From JBEKTY01 sp049515555 (GTDB taxonomy: Bacteria; Planctomycetota; Planctomycetia; Pirellulales; Thermoguttaceae): DNA of 12,561 bases. The translations under genes were made by a program, and so were the position numbers. The stretch's first letter is position 1. Every line of letters starts with the position of its first letter. Shown piece by piece: positions 1-7,559 of the stretch. The stretch spans positions 1-12,561 of the forward strand of contig JBEKTY010000202.1 of NCBI GenBank assembly GCA_049515555.1, written 5' to 3'. Below the pieces are notes generated by a model. It made no database searches and was not told the origin of the DNA. It was given only the letters and a program-made list of their open reading frames with translations.

Positions 1-537
1 GGTTTCAACGGTCTGTACATTCTTGGCGAGTATCGAGGGCTCGACCCGAAGCACCTAGAGTTGATGAAGCAGTTGGGGCTGGACTACACCTTCGCCTATT
101 GCTGGCACGTCGCCGGAAGCCCTAAACCCGAGCAGGCCATCGCCGCACAACTCGATTACATCGACAGGACACGACGCATGGGCATCTTGCCCGAGGTCGT
201 GACCGTCTCCCAAGGATGGAGCGGTTGGCAGGACGAGGGGAGCATCTGGAAGATTCCGCCCGCCCAGTACAAGGAGTTGTTGGAGAAGGCGAAGGCGATT
301 GTCCGCACCTTCCCGGCCACGGAATTGGGAAGCAAGATCCTGCTGTTGGACAACTGGAATGAATGGAGCGAAGGCCACTACATCGCTCCCCACCGGGAAT
401 ATGGCTTTAGTTACCTGGATGCGGTGCGAGAGGCGTTCTCCGACGCCCCGAAGGATCACGTCGATTTGCTGCCTCGTGACGTGGGCATGGGACCGTATGA
501 CCAGGCGTACAAACGACAAGTCGGCCCGAGAAAATGA
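1..537 (+). CDS. WbsX / GH99-like domain protein, C-terminal part (5' end outside window)
   Basis: The reading frame is open from base 1 and ends at TGA 535-537, so 178 C-terminal residues are visible and the start lies upstream. The segment DNWNEWSEGHYIAP near residues 117-130 of the visible part, followed by YGFSYLDAVREAF, matches the end of the WbsX-type (glycosyltransferase WbsX / glycoside hydrolase family 99-like) TIM-barrel domain, where an N-x-W-N-E-W-x-E-G motif precedes a tyrosine-rich helix. Members are linked to polysaccharide synthesis or breakdown, and the exact reaction is usually unknown. The next gene begins right after it, with its first possible ATG overlapping this stop (ATGA at 534-537), so the two are probably co-transcribed. 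Family assignment is fairly secure; substrate is not inferable. Confidence 0.75.
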   Translation, partial: GFNGLYILGEYRGLDPKHLELMKQLGLDYTFAYCWHVAGSPKPEQAIAAQLDYIDRTRRMGILPEVVTVSQGWSGWQDEGSIWKIPPAQYKELLEKAKAIVRTFPATELGSKILLLDNWNEWSEGHYIAPHREYGFSYLDAVREAFSDAPKDHVDLLPRDVGMGPYDQAYKRQVGPRK

Positions 538-557
538 TCGTTTGTCAGGAGAACACT

Positions 558-1034
558 GTGATTCGCCGAGCCGCCCTGTTTGTCGTCATCGCTTTGATTG
601 CCGCCGAGGTTCCAGGCCAAGAGTCGAAGAGCGAATACCCGCCACCCCCGTGGCATCTTGTCGATCTGTGGTGGGATGTCGGCCAGGATACACCCTTCGA
701 GAGCTACAGCATCGACGTGGACATCAGCGATGATGTTCCTTCGACCAAGAACCTCTACATCGCCCCGGTCGGCCTGGGCCGTCTCGGCAAGACGCCGTTC
801 CATGGTGGCATCCAATCGCAGTCGGACGGCTACACGAAGCGGGACCAGCATCTCCGCAAGATCGGTCCAGGATTCATTTTTTTTATGTGGGGCCAGCGGA
901 GCTTGGATGCCATCCGCCCCTCTCTTGGCGGATTCTGTCGAAGTTCCGGGCATGAGGGCGACTTCGTCAGCGTGCGCCGTCCGTATGAATGGAAGAAGGG
1001 CAAGTACACCTACAAGGTCGTGCGGATGACGTAA
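558..1034 (+). CDS. Small secreted protein with DUF3472-like features, possibly C-terminally truncated
   Basis: I chose GTG at 558 because an AGGAG-like ribosome site (about 547-551) lies 6 bases upstream and it gives a clean signal peptide: MIRR, a hydrophobic run, then a cleavage-like site near VPGQ (residue 19). The ATG at 534 is possible but puts six polar residues ahead of the signal. The 158-residue product contains GGIQSQ, FIFFMWG, SSGHEGDFVSV and EWKKGKYTYKVV, an arrangement that recalls DUF3472 domains (ligand-binding-like beta proteins beside glycosidases). DUF3472 proteins as I know them continue well past the W-x-x-G-x-x-Y element, whereas this one stops about ten residues later, so it may have lost its C-terminus. 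It sits between a GH99-like gene and a secreted esterase. No enzymatic role can be assigned. Confidence 0.6.
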   Translation: MIRRAALFVVIALIAAEVPGQESKSEYPPPPWHLVDLWWDVGQDTPFESYSIDVDISDDVPSTKNLYIAPVGLGRLGKTPFHGGIQSQSDGYTKRDQHLRKIGPGFIFFMWGQRSLDAIRPSLGGFCRSSGHEGDFVSVRRPYEWKKGKYTYKVVRMT

Positions 1035-1065
1035 TCTACCGGACTCCTGAACGAACGGGATACCC

Positions 1066-1905
1066 ATGATGGTCATGTACCATACAATCATTGGGCTACT
1101 GCTATTACCACTGATCTCCTCGGTAGTCGTCTCCCAGGCAGAGGATTCTGCCTCGTCTCCCCCTACCAAGACTTTCACCTACAAGAAGACGAAGCAGGCT
1201 GACCTTGCGATCTTCGTCCACTACCCGCCCGGCTGGAAGGACACCGACAAACGACCGGCCATCGTCTTCTTTTTCGGCGGCGGCTTCAGATTCGGCAGCG
1301 TCAGCCAGTTCGAGCCGCAGGCCGCTTATTTTGCCAGCCGAGGTATGGTCGCAGCCCGGGCGGACTACCGCGTGAAGTCCCGGCACGGCGTCGAGCCGGA
1401 TGCCTGCGTCGAGGATGCCAAAAGTGCGCTGCGGTGGCTGCGGCAAAACGCCGCCACGCTCGGCGTCGATCCCAATCGCATCGTGGCGTCTGGTAGCTCG
1501 TCTGGTGGATACCTTGCCGCTTGCACGGCCTGCCCAGGACTGGACGCTGCGGGGGAAGACACCAGCATTTCATCGAAATCCAACGCCACGGTTCTATTCT
1601 TTCCGTACTTGCCGTTCGCCAACGAGCAGTCCACATGGAAAATCGTTCCCACGTTGCATTTGACCAAAGAGACGCCACCGACGCTGATCTTGTTTGGCAC
1701 GAAAGATGCGCTGCTCAAGCGGGGAGAGGAGTTCATGGCAAGATCCAAAGAGGTCGGCCACCGAGCCGAGATGTTCCTGGCCGATGGTGTCGGCCACGGC
1801 TTCTTCAATGCCCCGATCTGGCGGGATCGGACGCTGTATCGGACCGACGAGTTCTTGGCGACACTTGGCTGTCTCGAAGGGAAGCCGACGATTGAGAAGC
1901 CGTGA
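1066..1905 (+). CDS. Secreted alpha/beta hydrolase, BD-FAE / acetyl-esterase type
   Basis: A 279-residue protein with an N-terminal hydrophobic signal (residues about 5-24, ending SQAED) and an alpha/beta-hydrolase core. FFFGGGF (68-74) is the HGGG-like oxyanion element, with Phe where His is usual. GSSSG (143-147) is the nucleophile elbow with Ser145; GTKDALL gives Asp214; GVGHGFF gives His244. All three catalytic residues are therefore present. The family (BD-FAE and hormone-sensitive-lipase-like esterases) removes acetyl or feruloyl groups from plant polysaccharides or hydrolyses small esters. Start ATG 1066 has a weak GGGA 5 bases upstream; ATG 1069 is an equally good alternative. It lies 31 bases after the preceding small secreted gene on the same strand. 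Fold and catalysis are well supported; the substrate is inferred only from the neighbours. Confidence 0.88.
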   Translation: MMVMYHTIIGLLLLPLISSVVVSQAEDSASSPPTKTFTYKKTKQADLAIFVHYPPGWKDTDKRPAIVFFFGGGFRFGSVSQFEPQAAYFASRGMVAARADYRVKSRHGVEPDACVEDAKSALRWLRQNAATLGVDPNRIVASGSSSGGYLAACTACPGLDAAGEDTSISSKSNATVLFFPYLPFANEQSTWKIVPTLHLTKETPPTLILFGTKDALLKRGEEFMARSKEVGHRAEMFLADGVGHGFFNAPIWRDRTLYRTDEFLATLGCLEGKPTIEKP

Positions 1906-2573
1906 CAGTGAGTGGCCCGCCCGCACGACTCGCCTCGGCTTCGGCTGCAACTTACGAGGACAACTTATCTATTGTGACAGGAAACAGTTATCCACCCAGA
2001 GCAGTTCGTGGCCTACGCGCGTGCAGGCTATTTCGGCGGCAAAGGGGCGTGGGAAGACACCATTAGACTTGATCCGTGCCGTCCACGGGCCGAATACGCT
2101 ATTGGCGGCCACGCTGCCAGACCACGGGCCAACGGGACCAGCGAAACAGATCAACGGCGCGGCGAAGAACGGCAAGGGACGAGCATTGGCGACGGCCTGA
2201 TCGTCTTACAAGCCTGCCGCAGCCGGGCTTGCGAGCGGATACGGCCAGGGAAGAAGATTGTTGACACCGGGGATTGAGAGAGGCTTGTTGCTGTGGGATG
2301 ATACCTGTATGACGCCCATGGAGGAAGCTGGAAATCTACCTCGCGCGAAGCGCCCCGCTTGTGGAGCATTACCTGCGACACGGCGCGACCATTCTTACGG
2401 TCCCGGTGACCGCAGTGATGACCGTGAACCAAGTCTACGAAGCACTATGTACCACGCAGCCGTAAGCTGGTGCGTGACCAGGCACTGCCTAGTTGATTGT
2501 TCGCGAGGACACCGGGATAATAGACGGTCTTCTGGCCTATCGTCTTGAGCCGGAACCACAGCAGGAACAATCC
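1906..2573 (+). other. Long gap without an intact gene
   Basis: Between the esterase stop and the DinB-like start no frame shows a credible full gene. Several short overlapping frames exist, but none has a start with a ribosome site or a protein-like composition along its length. The right part holds the kinase-like remnant listed separately. A small inverted repeat (CAAGCC 2209-2214 with GGCTTG 2226-2231) is visible but has no T-run. I see no tRNA or recognisable riboswitch. The gap is best read as decayed sequence. Confidence 0.55.
2294..2465 (+). pseudogene. Remnant resembling the C-terminus of an adenylate/nucleoside monophosphate kinase
   Basis: In the frame from 2313 to the TAA at 2463-2465 the translation includes RKLEIYLARSAPLVEHY, then GATILTVPVT and NQVYEAL. 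This matches the end of adenylate/UMP-CMP-type kinases, where an R-x-x-x-Y-x-x-x-x-x-P-L-x-x-x-Y helix precedes a short strand and a final V-x-x-x-L helix. Just upstream, in a different frame (2294-2320), WDDTCMTP resembles the conserved R-x-D-D-T-x-E element that normally precedes that helix. The two pieces would join with a single frameshift near 2313-2325, because an in-frame TGA at 2310-2312 blocks the second frame. No Walker A motif (GxxGxGK) is visible upstream, so the N-terminal part is missing or unrecognisable. Assignment is by motif reading only. Confidence 0.45.
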
Positions 2574-3062
2574 ATGAGCACCATCGAATTGCTGATCAAA
2601 AGCCTTGAGTTTGTCCGTGTCCGTACCCTGGAGCTTCTCGACAACATCGAGAAGGAACCCGATCCGCAGGCTATCCTGGCTTGGAGGCCAGGACCCGGCC
2701 GGGCGCACATCGGCTGGCAACTGACGCACGTTGCCGTCACCGAGGAGATTTTCGCCACGGAACGCTTGGCTCCGCAGAAAGAAGCCCATTGGAAGGACCT
2801 CTGGCCGCGATTTCGTGGCGGCAGCACTCCCGACGATGACGTACCCACGGTCGCCATGATTCGCGACGTGTTGAAGGGAGCCCGCGAGCAGTTGCTGACC
2901 ACTCTGCGCGCGATCGGCGACGACCGCCTGGACGAAATTCCCGAAGCCCTACGAGAACGTGGACTCACCGTGTGCGACGTATTCAGTTTGTTGGCCTTTC
3001 ACGAGGCGCACCACCAGGGGCAGTCGCACCTGACGTTGAACCTGTGCAAAGCGAGCCGGTAA
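2574..3062 (+). CDS. DinB-like protein (putative metal-dependent thiol transferase fold)
   Basis: A 162-residue protein starting at ATG 2574, with AGGA (2563-2566) upstream; the longer open frame back to 2493 lacks a better start. The DinB/YfiT-type four-helix bundle carries three metal-binding histidines. Here they are plausibly His52 (QLTHVAVTEE), then His143 and His147 in FHEAHHQGQ, a typical late helix with the H-x-x-x-H pattern. Length fits the family (about 150-170). DinB-like proteins include thiol (bacillithiol or mycothiol) S-transferases and many of unknown function, acting in the cytoplasm. The gene opens a packed run: the zinc-ribbon gene starts 10 bases after its stop. Fold assignment is good; the substrate is unknown. 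Confidence 0.8.
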   Translation: MSTIELLIKSLEFVRVRTLELLDNIEKEPDPQAILAWRPGPGRAHIGWQLTHVAVTEEIFATERLAPQKEAHWKDLWPRFRGGSTPDDDVPTVAMIRDVLKGAREQLLTTLRAIGDDRLDEIPEALRERGLTVCDVFSLLAFHEAHHQGQSHLTLNLCKASR

Positions 3063-3072
3063 AAGGGCGACG

Positions 3073-3285
3073 ATGGCGAAGGACTTCCCCAAGACCGGAA
3101 AGCAAGCACGGCCCAAGACCGCCGTGAAGGGTAAACGCTTTCTCTGCGCCAAGTGCCGCAAACGCAGCCCGAGACCTGTGAAGACGCCCGCGCCGTGGTA
3201 CTGTCCGGCCTGCCTCAAAGAGCGCGATGTCTCGACCACAGGCATCCAAGTAGGCGAAAGGCCGGTTGCGGAGGGCAGACCATGA
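3073..3285 (+). CDS. 70-aa basic zinc-ribbon protein, copy 1
   Basis: The product has two CxxC pairs, Cys25/Cys28 (CAKC) and Cys44/Cys47 (CPAC), 15 residues apart, a classic zinc-ribbon. The N-terminal 24 residues and the loop are rich in Lys, Arg and Pro, suggesting nucleic-acid or ribosome contact, but no function is known to me. It has no signal peptide, so it acts in the cytoplasm. A near-identical second copy lies at 7560-7772: residues 1-50 match at 46 positions, while the last 20 diverge but keep length and an ERP element. Its stop overlaps the start of the GH5-like gene (ATGA, 3282-3285), and its own end supplies that gene's GGAGGG ribosome site (3270-3275), so translation is probably coupled. 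The start follows DinB by 10 bases. Confidence 0.8.
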   Translation: MAKDFPKTGKQARPKTAVKGKRFLCAKCRKRSPRPVKTPAPWYCPACLKERDVSTTGIQVGERPVAEGRP

Positions 3286-4685
3286 TCCGTATCACCATCC
3301 TCCTGTTCACAATCCCTGCCCTTGCTGTTGCAGAGGACCACCTGCCCACGCCTGATTACCACCGGCAGCCCACCAAGGCACTGTCGAAGATCCGCGTCGA
3401 TTGCAGGCATCATGGCTTCGTAGATGTCACAGGTGAGCCCTTCATGCCCTTCGGCGTGACTTATTACCGTCCCGATACTGGCTGGGCACCCCAGTTGTGG
3501 AAGCAGTTCGACGCCGAGGTCACACGTCGCGACTTTGCCCGATTGAAAAGACAAGGTGCCAATGTAGTGCGGGTCTTCATCTCATTCGGTTCCTTCTTTA
3601 CCGAGCCAAGCAAGCTCAATCCCGAAGGGTTGTCTAAGTTCGATCAACTCCTCGACCTCGCCGATGAGGCGGGGTTATACGTCCACCCCACTGGTCCTGA
3701 TGCCTGGGAAGGTATGCCGGTGTGGACCAAAGACTTGAACGTGTTTAGCAACGACACCAATGAACCATGCCTCAAGGCGCTCGAAGACTACTGGCACTTG
3801 TTTGCCACACGCTATCGTGGTCGCAGTACCATCTGGGCTTACGATCTGCGGAATGAGCCGCACCTCGCCTGGGATACCCCCTGCCTACGTATGCAATGGG
3901 CTGCGTGGCGCAAGGCACATCATCAGGGTCCGGTGCCGGTGCCCGACCCAAAGGTTGATCCGCCCGCACCCGAGCTGGCCGACTACCAGCGTTTTCGTGA
4001 GAGCATCGCGGGGAAGTGGGTGGCCCGACAATCCAAAGCAATCCATGTGGCCGACCCCGACGCCTTGGTGACCGTGGGCTTGCTTCAGTGGTCGATCCCG
4101 GCGCAACGGATGAAGATCGACCAATATACGGGCTTCCGGCCATCCATCATTGCCAAGTACCTCGACTTCCTGGAACTACATTATTACCCCTTGGTAGCGG
4201 GCGCGTATGACTATGGCGGTCGCGCCGCTGAAACCGCGAACCTGGCAGTCCTGGAGGCAATGGCCCGTGAATGCGCCAAACCGGGCCTGCCACTGGTGAT
4301 CGCTGAGTTTGGTTGGTACGGTGGTGGGCCGCTCACTCCTAATGGCAAACCCGCCACCGAGGAGCAGCAGTCGGAGTGGTGCCGTCATCTGCTGGAGGTC
4401 ACCTCGCCGCTGGCCTGCGGCTGGTTGAACTGGGGCATGTACGACGCCCCCCAGGCCAATGACGTAAGCAAACTGACCGGCCTGTTCACCGTGGACGGCA
4501 AGGAAAAGGCATGGGGCCGCACGTTTCGTGACGTGGCGCAACGGTTCCGGGCCAATCCCCCGGCGTACGCGATCCCCAGTCGCCCTGACCTGCCGTGGGT
4601 GGCCTGTACGGCCAGCGGCGACGAGATGGAGAAGTTCCGCCAAGCCTACCTTGCAACGTTTGCTGCTGGACGAAAGGCCCAATAA
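3282..4685 (+). CDS. Secreted glycoside hydrolase, GH5/cellulase-like (clan A)
   Basis: A 467-residue protein. ATG 3282 is chosen because GGAGGG sits 6 bases upstream and the product then begins with a signal peptide (MIRITILLF, cleavage likely after AVA at residue 17); the frame extends further upstream only as overlap with the zinc ribbon. The TIM-barrel follows from about residue 37: GVTYYRP, then the acid/base Glu192 in DLRNEP, LHYYP (299-303) and the nucleophile Glu342 in VIAEFGW. This order is typical of GH5 and related beta-mannanase/cellulase families, which cleave beta-linked glucans or mannans outside the cytoplasm. Residues 18-30 (EDHLPTPDYHRQP) are the same as in the following FmdE-fusion gene, so the leader looks acquired by duplication. 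Family number and substrate are uncertain; retaining clan-A chemistry is well supported. Confidence 0.85.
   Translation: MIRITILLFTIPALAVAEDHLPTPDYHRQPTKALSKIRVDCRHHGFVDVTGEPFMPFGVTYYRPDTGWAPQLWKQFDAEVTRRDFARLKRQGANVVRVFISFGSFFTEPSKLNPEGLSKFDQLLDLADEAGLYVHPTGPDAWEGMPVWTKDLNVFSNDTNEPCLKALEDYWHLFATRYRGRSTIWAYDLRNEPHLAWDTPCLRMQWAAWRKAHHQGPVPVPDPKVDPPAPELADYQRFRESIAGKWVARQSKAIHVADPDALVTVGLLQWSIPAQRMKIDQYTGFRPSIIAKYLDFLELHYYPLVAGAYDYGGRAAETANLAVLEAMARECAKPGLPLVIAEFGWYGGGPLTPNGKPATEEQQSEWCRHLLEVTSPLACGWLNWGMYDAPQANDVSKLTGLFTVDGKEKAWGRTFRDVAQRFRANPPAYAIPSRPDLPWVACTASGDEMEKFRQAYLATFAAGRKAQ
3315..3371 (+). repeat. Leader repeat, copy in the GH5-like gene
   Basis: These 57 bases encode the end of the signal peptide and the first mature residues. 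They match 4786-4842 at about 53 of 57 positions counted by eye, with no gaps. Sequence on either side is not similar, apart from general hydrophobic coding upstream, so the similarity has sharp borders at the start of the GH5 domain. Confidence 0.85.
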
Positions 4686-4746
4686 TGAACCTCGGTATTC
4701 CATTCGGCAGCCTATCCCAAACGCCATGTAACTCGGAGCTTCAACT

Positions 4747-7548
4747 GTGCCGCAATTCATCGCCACCGCCCTTCTCTTTGTCCTGCCTGCCCTTGCCTTT
4801 GCAGAGGACCACCTACCCACGCCCGATTACCACCGGCAGCCCTCCGATCCTGCGTGGCTGGCGCAGGTCGTCCAGCTACACGGCCACCTCGGTCCCTCGG
4901 TCGTCGCCGGTGCCCGGATGGGCATGATCGGCCTCCATGCAGTCGGTGCCAAGGGCTTCTTCGATGTCGATGTGACGTGCGAAGGCCCGTTGGCCCAGCC
5001 ACCGCAATCGTGCTTCCTGGATGGCATCCAGGCGGCGACGGGAGCCACGACGGGCAAGCGGACGCTGAATTGGGAGCAGGCCGACAAGCTCGTCGTCCGG
5101 GTCAGGAACATTCGGAACGGCAAGACGGTCGAGTTACAACCTACGCCCGTCTTGCTTGGCCTGCTGGCCTCGTTCAAGCCAGACGCGAAGGCCGGGGCGG
5201 GGCACGGGCCTGGTCAACACGACCATGAGCAACTGGAGCAGATCGCAAGGAAGATCGCTGCCATGCCGAATGACGAGATTGCCAAAGTGACAATCCTCGA
5301 TGAAACGCCCGCGAGGGATACCCGCGAGCAAAGCAGTCTGGCCCCACCCGCCAGTAGCGAGGCACCGGCCACGTCCCAAAGTTTGGAATACCTTATCTTC
5401 TGGAGCGATCCGGAGAAAGCTGGGGAACTAGCCGAGCGGGTCGGCATGAAGGGCGACGGCAAGACTCGGCTTCTGGGCTTTGGCCTGCCCATTTCGACCT
5501 ATGAAATCGAGGAGCAATTACCCAGCCGCATCCGGAGCGCATTCGCCGCGGCGCGCAGGCACAACCTGGCGGTGATGCTGCAATTCGATTTTCACCTGGC
5601 TTGGAAGAACCGCCCGGACCTCTGGAACTGGTTCGATCCGGACAAGCTGGGTTACGACCCCAACAACAAGTACAACGTCGAGTGGCATGGCTGGGATGGA
5701 CCGCCGAACAAAGTACGCTACCTGAACTGGGGTGTGCTCGAACGCCTGCCGCCGAACATGTGCTTTACGAGCAAGAGAACGCGAGCCGAGGTAACGCGGA
5801 TTGTCTCAAGGACCATCGGGCCGGTCCTCCGCGAGCAGATTGGGAAACTCAAGGCCGAAGGTAAGGAAGCCCTCTTCGCGGGAGTGTTGGTGGGTTCAGA
5901 GCCAAGCATCGACGACTACTCAAAAGCGGATTCGGAGTGCACGAAGATGATGAAGGAAGATGGCGTGCCTGCGGGACCGCTCGGCTACCGGGCGCTCCTG
6001 GATCGTGGGTTCAGCGCCGACAAGCCACCGGACGATTTCCGAAAGGCACTCGCGAAAATCGTTCAGGAAACCATCGCCTTCTGGTGCGAGCAGTTCGTCG
6101 ATGCGGGTATTCCCGCAGAGAAACTCTATCCCCACGTAGCCGCGCCCGCGCCCATCGAGATGATGAACGCTCCCATCTGGACGGCCTTCAACAAGTATTC
6201 CCGGCCCGGCTGGACCACCTATGCGGTCGGGGTTCTCGGGGAGAGCTTCAAGCCGATCTATGACGAGCTGGAGAAGCGCGGGAATCCCACCTGGGCGGGC
6301 GTGGAGGCAAATGCAGGCATCCCCGGATCCGTCGTCGATTGGGAAACCTACCTCGCCTGGCATTACAACCATGGTTGCGTTCTCGTGGGCTTGAATACGG
6401 GTGCCACAGGCAAGGATCTTCCCAAACGCCTTTCGGACAGCGCCTTCGGCGCGGAAGCCATCGCGGCCTATCGGAAGTTTCTGATGGGACGACCGCTGGT
6501 GGAGAAGGCCGTCTCCCTGGATCGCCCGGAGTTCCGTATCCAGGCAAAGATGAAGCGGGTGCGCGCAGGGGTTGAGCGTTGGCATAGCAGCGGCAAAGAT
6601 CCCTCGGCAATCGGCAAGCTCATGGAAAGCGCCCAGCCGCTGGCGGACGCCGGAAAACTTCGTGAATTGGAGAAGCTTGTGGATCAAGCGCTTGAGATGC
6701 TGGGCGACACAGTCCGCGCCGATGATCAAGAGCACAAGCTGGGGCCGGACTCGATGCGTCACGAGGGCGTGCCCAACGGCACCGTCACCAAGGACGTGTG
6801 GCACAGCAAGGTCTTCCCCGGCACCGTCCGCGACTACTGGGTCTACGTGCCTGCCCAGTACGACGGGAAGAAGCCCGCCTGCGTCATGGTCTTTCAGGAC
6901 GGCCAAGCGTACGTGGACGAGAATGGCGACTTCCGCGTGTCGGTGGTCTTCGACAACCTGATCCACAAGGGCGAGATGCCCCTGACTATCGCTATCTTCA
7001 TCAACCCTGGGCAAGCCGGCGAGCAACCGTCCAAGGGCCCCCGGGAGGCCAGCAACCGCAGTTTCGAGTATGACAGCTTGAGCGACCAGTACGCCCGCTT
7101 CCTGCTGGAGGAGATCCTGCCGGAGGTCGGCAAGTGGTACAAGCTGACCGACGATCCCGAGTGCCGGGCGATCTGCGGCATCTCGTCGGGCGGCATCTGC
7201 GCGTTTACCGTGGCCTGGCAGCGGCCTGACGCCTTCCGCAAGGTGCTTAGCCATGTGGGGAGCTTCGCCAACATTCGCGGCGGCCACGTCTATCCTTCGC
7301 TCATCCGCACCACGCCCAACAAGCCGATTCGCGTGTTCCTCCAGGACGGTAGCGGCGATCTGGACAACGAGCGCGGCAACTGGTGGCTGGCCAATCAGGA
7401 GATGGCGGCGGCCCTGAAGTTCAGGGGCTATGACTACAAGTTTGTCGGCGGTACGGGCACGCACAGCGGCAAGCATGGCGGGGCGATATTGCCGGACTCG
7501 CTGCGTTGGCTGTGGCGAGACGTCGAGTTGTATCGTCATCCCAAATAA
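4747..7548 (+). CDS. Secreted three-part protein: FmdE domain, glycosidase-like domain, esterase-D domain
   Basis: A 933-residue protein from GTG 4747, with GGAG (4735-4738) 8 bases upstream and a signal peptide cleaved probably after AFA (residue 19). Residues about 35-185 form an FmdE-type domain: HGHLGP (45-50), GARMG, PPQSCFLDGIQ (85-95) and TGATTGK. The usual first Cys of HGHLCPG and the Cys of TGCTxGK are replaced, and no C-terminal zinc ribbon is present. A Pro/Ser/Ala-rich linker (about 187-213) leads to a region of about 400 residues that resembles a clan-A glycosidase barrel, with Glu385 (VGSEPSIDDY) and Glu520 (WAGVEANAG) as candidate catalytic residues; I do not recognise its family. 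Residues about 660-933 are an esterase-D/CE1-like domain: GISSGG with Ser813, Asp867 or Asp871, and His906 or His910 (THSGKHGG). The frame is open throughout. Such a fusion is unusual and its reaction is unknown. Confidence 0.82.
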   Translation: MPQFIATALLFVLPALAFAEDHLPTPDYHRQPSDPAWLAQVVQLHGHLGPSVVAGARMGMIGLHAVGAKGFFDVDVTCEGPLAQPPQSCFLDGIQAATGATTGKRTLNWEQADKLVVRVRNIRNGKTVELQPTPVLLGLLASFKPDAKAGAGHGPGQHDHEQLEQIARKIAAMPNDEIAKVTILDETPARDTREQSSLAPPASSEAPATSQSLEYLIFWSDPEKAGELAERVGMKGDGKTRLLGFGLPISTYEIEEQLPSRIRSAFAAARRHNLAVMLQFDFHLAWKNRPDLWNWFDPDKLGYDPNNKYNVEWHGWDGPPNKVRYLNWGVLERLPPNMCFTSKRTRAEVTRIVSRTIGPVLREQIGKLKAEGKEALFAGVLVGSEPSIDDYSKADSECTKMMKEDGVPAGPLGYRALLDRGFSADKPPDDFRKALAKIVQETIAFWCEQFVDAGIPAEKLYPHVAAPAPIEMMNAPIWTAFNKYSRPGWTTYAVGVLGESFKPIYDELEKRGNPTWAGVEANAGIPGSVVDWETYLAWHYNHGCVLVGLNTGATGKDLPKRLSDSAFGAEAIAAYRKFLMGRPLVEKAVSLDRPEFRIQAKMKRVRAGVERWHSSGKDPSAIGKLMESAQPLADAGKLRELEKLVDQALEMLGDTVRADDQEHKLGPDSMRHEGVPNGTVTKDVWHSKVFPGTVRDYWVYVPAQYDGKKPACVMVFQDGQAYVDENGDFRVSVVFDNLIHKGEMPLTIAIFINPGQAGEQPSKGPREASNRSFEYDSLSDQYARFLLEEILPEVGKWYKLTDDPECRAICGISSGGICAFTVAWQRPDAFRKVLSHVGSFANIRGGHVYPSLIRTTPNKPIRVFLQDGSGDLDNERGNWWLANQEMAAALKFRGYDYKFVGGTGTHSGKHGGAILPDSLRWLWRDVELYRHPK
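4786..4842 (+). repeat. Leader repeat, copy in the FmdE-fusion gene
   Basis: Partner of 3315-3371. It encodes PALAFAEDHLPTPDYHRQP, and the homologous peptide in the GH5-like protein differs at one residue (F to V in the signal). Here the sequence runs on into a natural-looking FmdE N-terminus (SDPAWLAQVVQLHGHLGP), so this copy is probably the original and the GH5 copy derived. Confidence 0.8.
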
Positions 7549-7559
7549 TACGTGTTCCG

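Noticed and set aside
456..1178. 240-codon minus-strand open frame
   Set aside because: It crosses three plus-strand genes with recognisable products and shows no family features.
2209..2231. Inverted repeat CAAGCC...GGCTTG as a terminator
   Set aside because: The stem is only 6 bp, the loop is 11 bases, no T-run follows, and it is far from any stop codon.
2008..2277. 89-codon plus-strand frame in the long gap
   Set aside because: The first few residues look protein-like, but the rest is arginine-rich and shapeless, there is no ribosome site, and no family is recognisable.
3153..3281. Upstream extension of the GH5-like gene
   Set aside because: It overlaps the zinc-ribbon gene in another frame, and the start at 3282 has a ribosome site and yields a proper signal peptide.
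4685..4927. Small frame starting at the TAATG after the GH5-like stop
   Set aside because: It continues antiphase through the signal peptide and FmdE coding sequence; the GTG at 4747 with GGAG 8 bases upstream is the real start.
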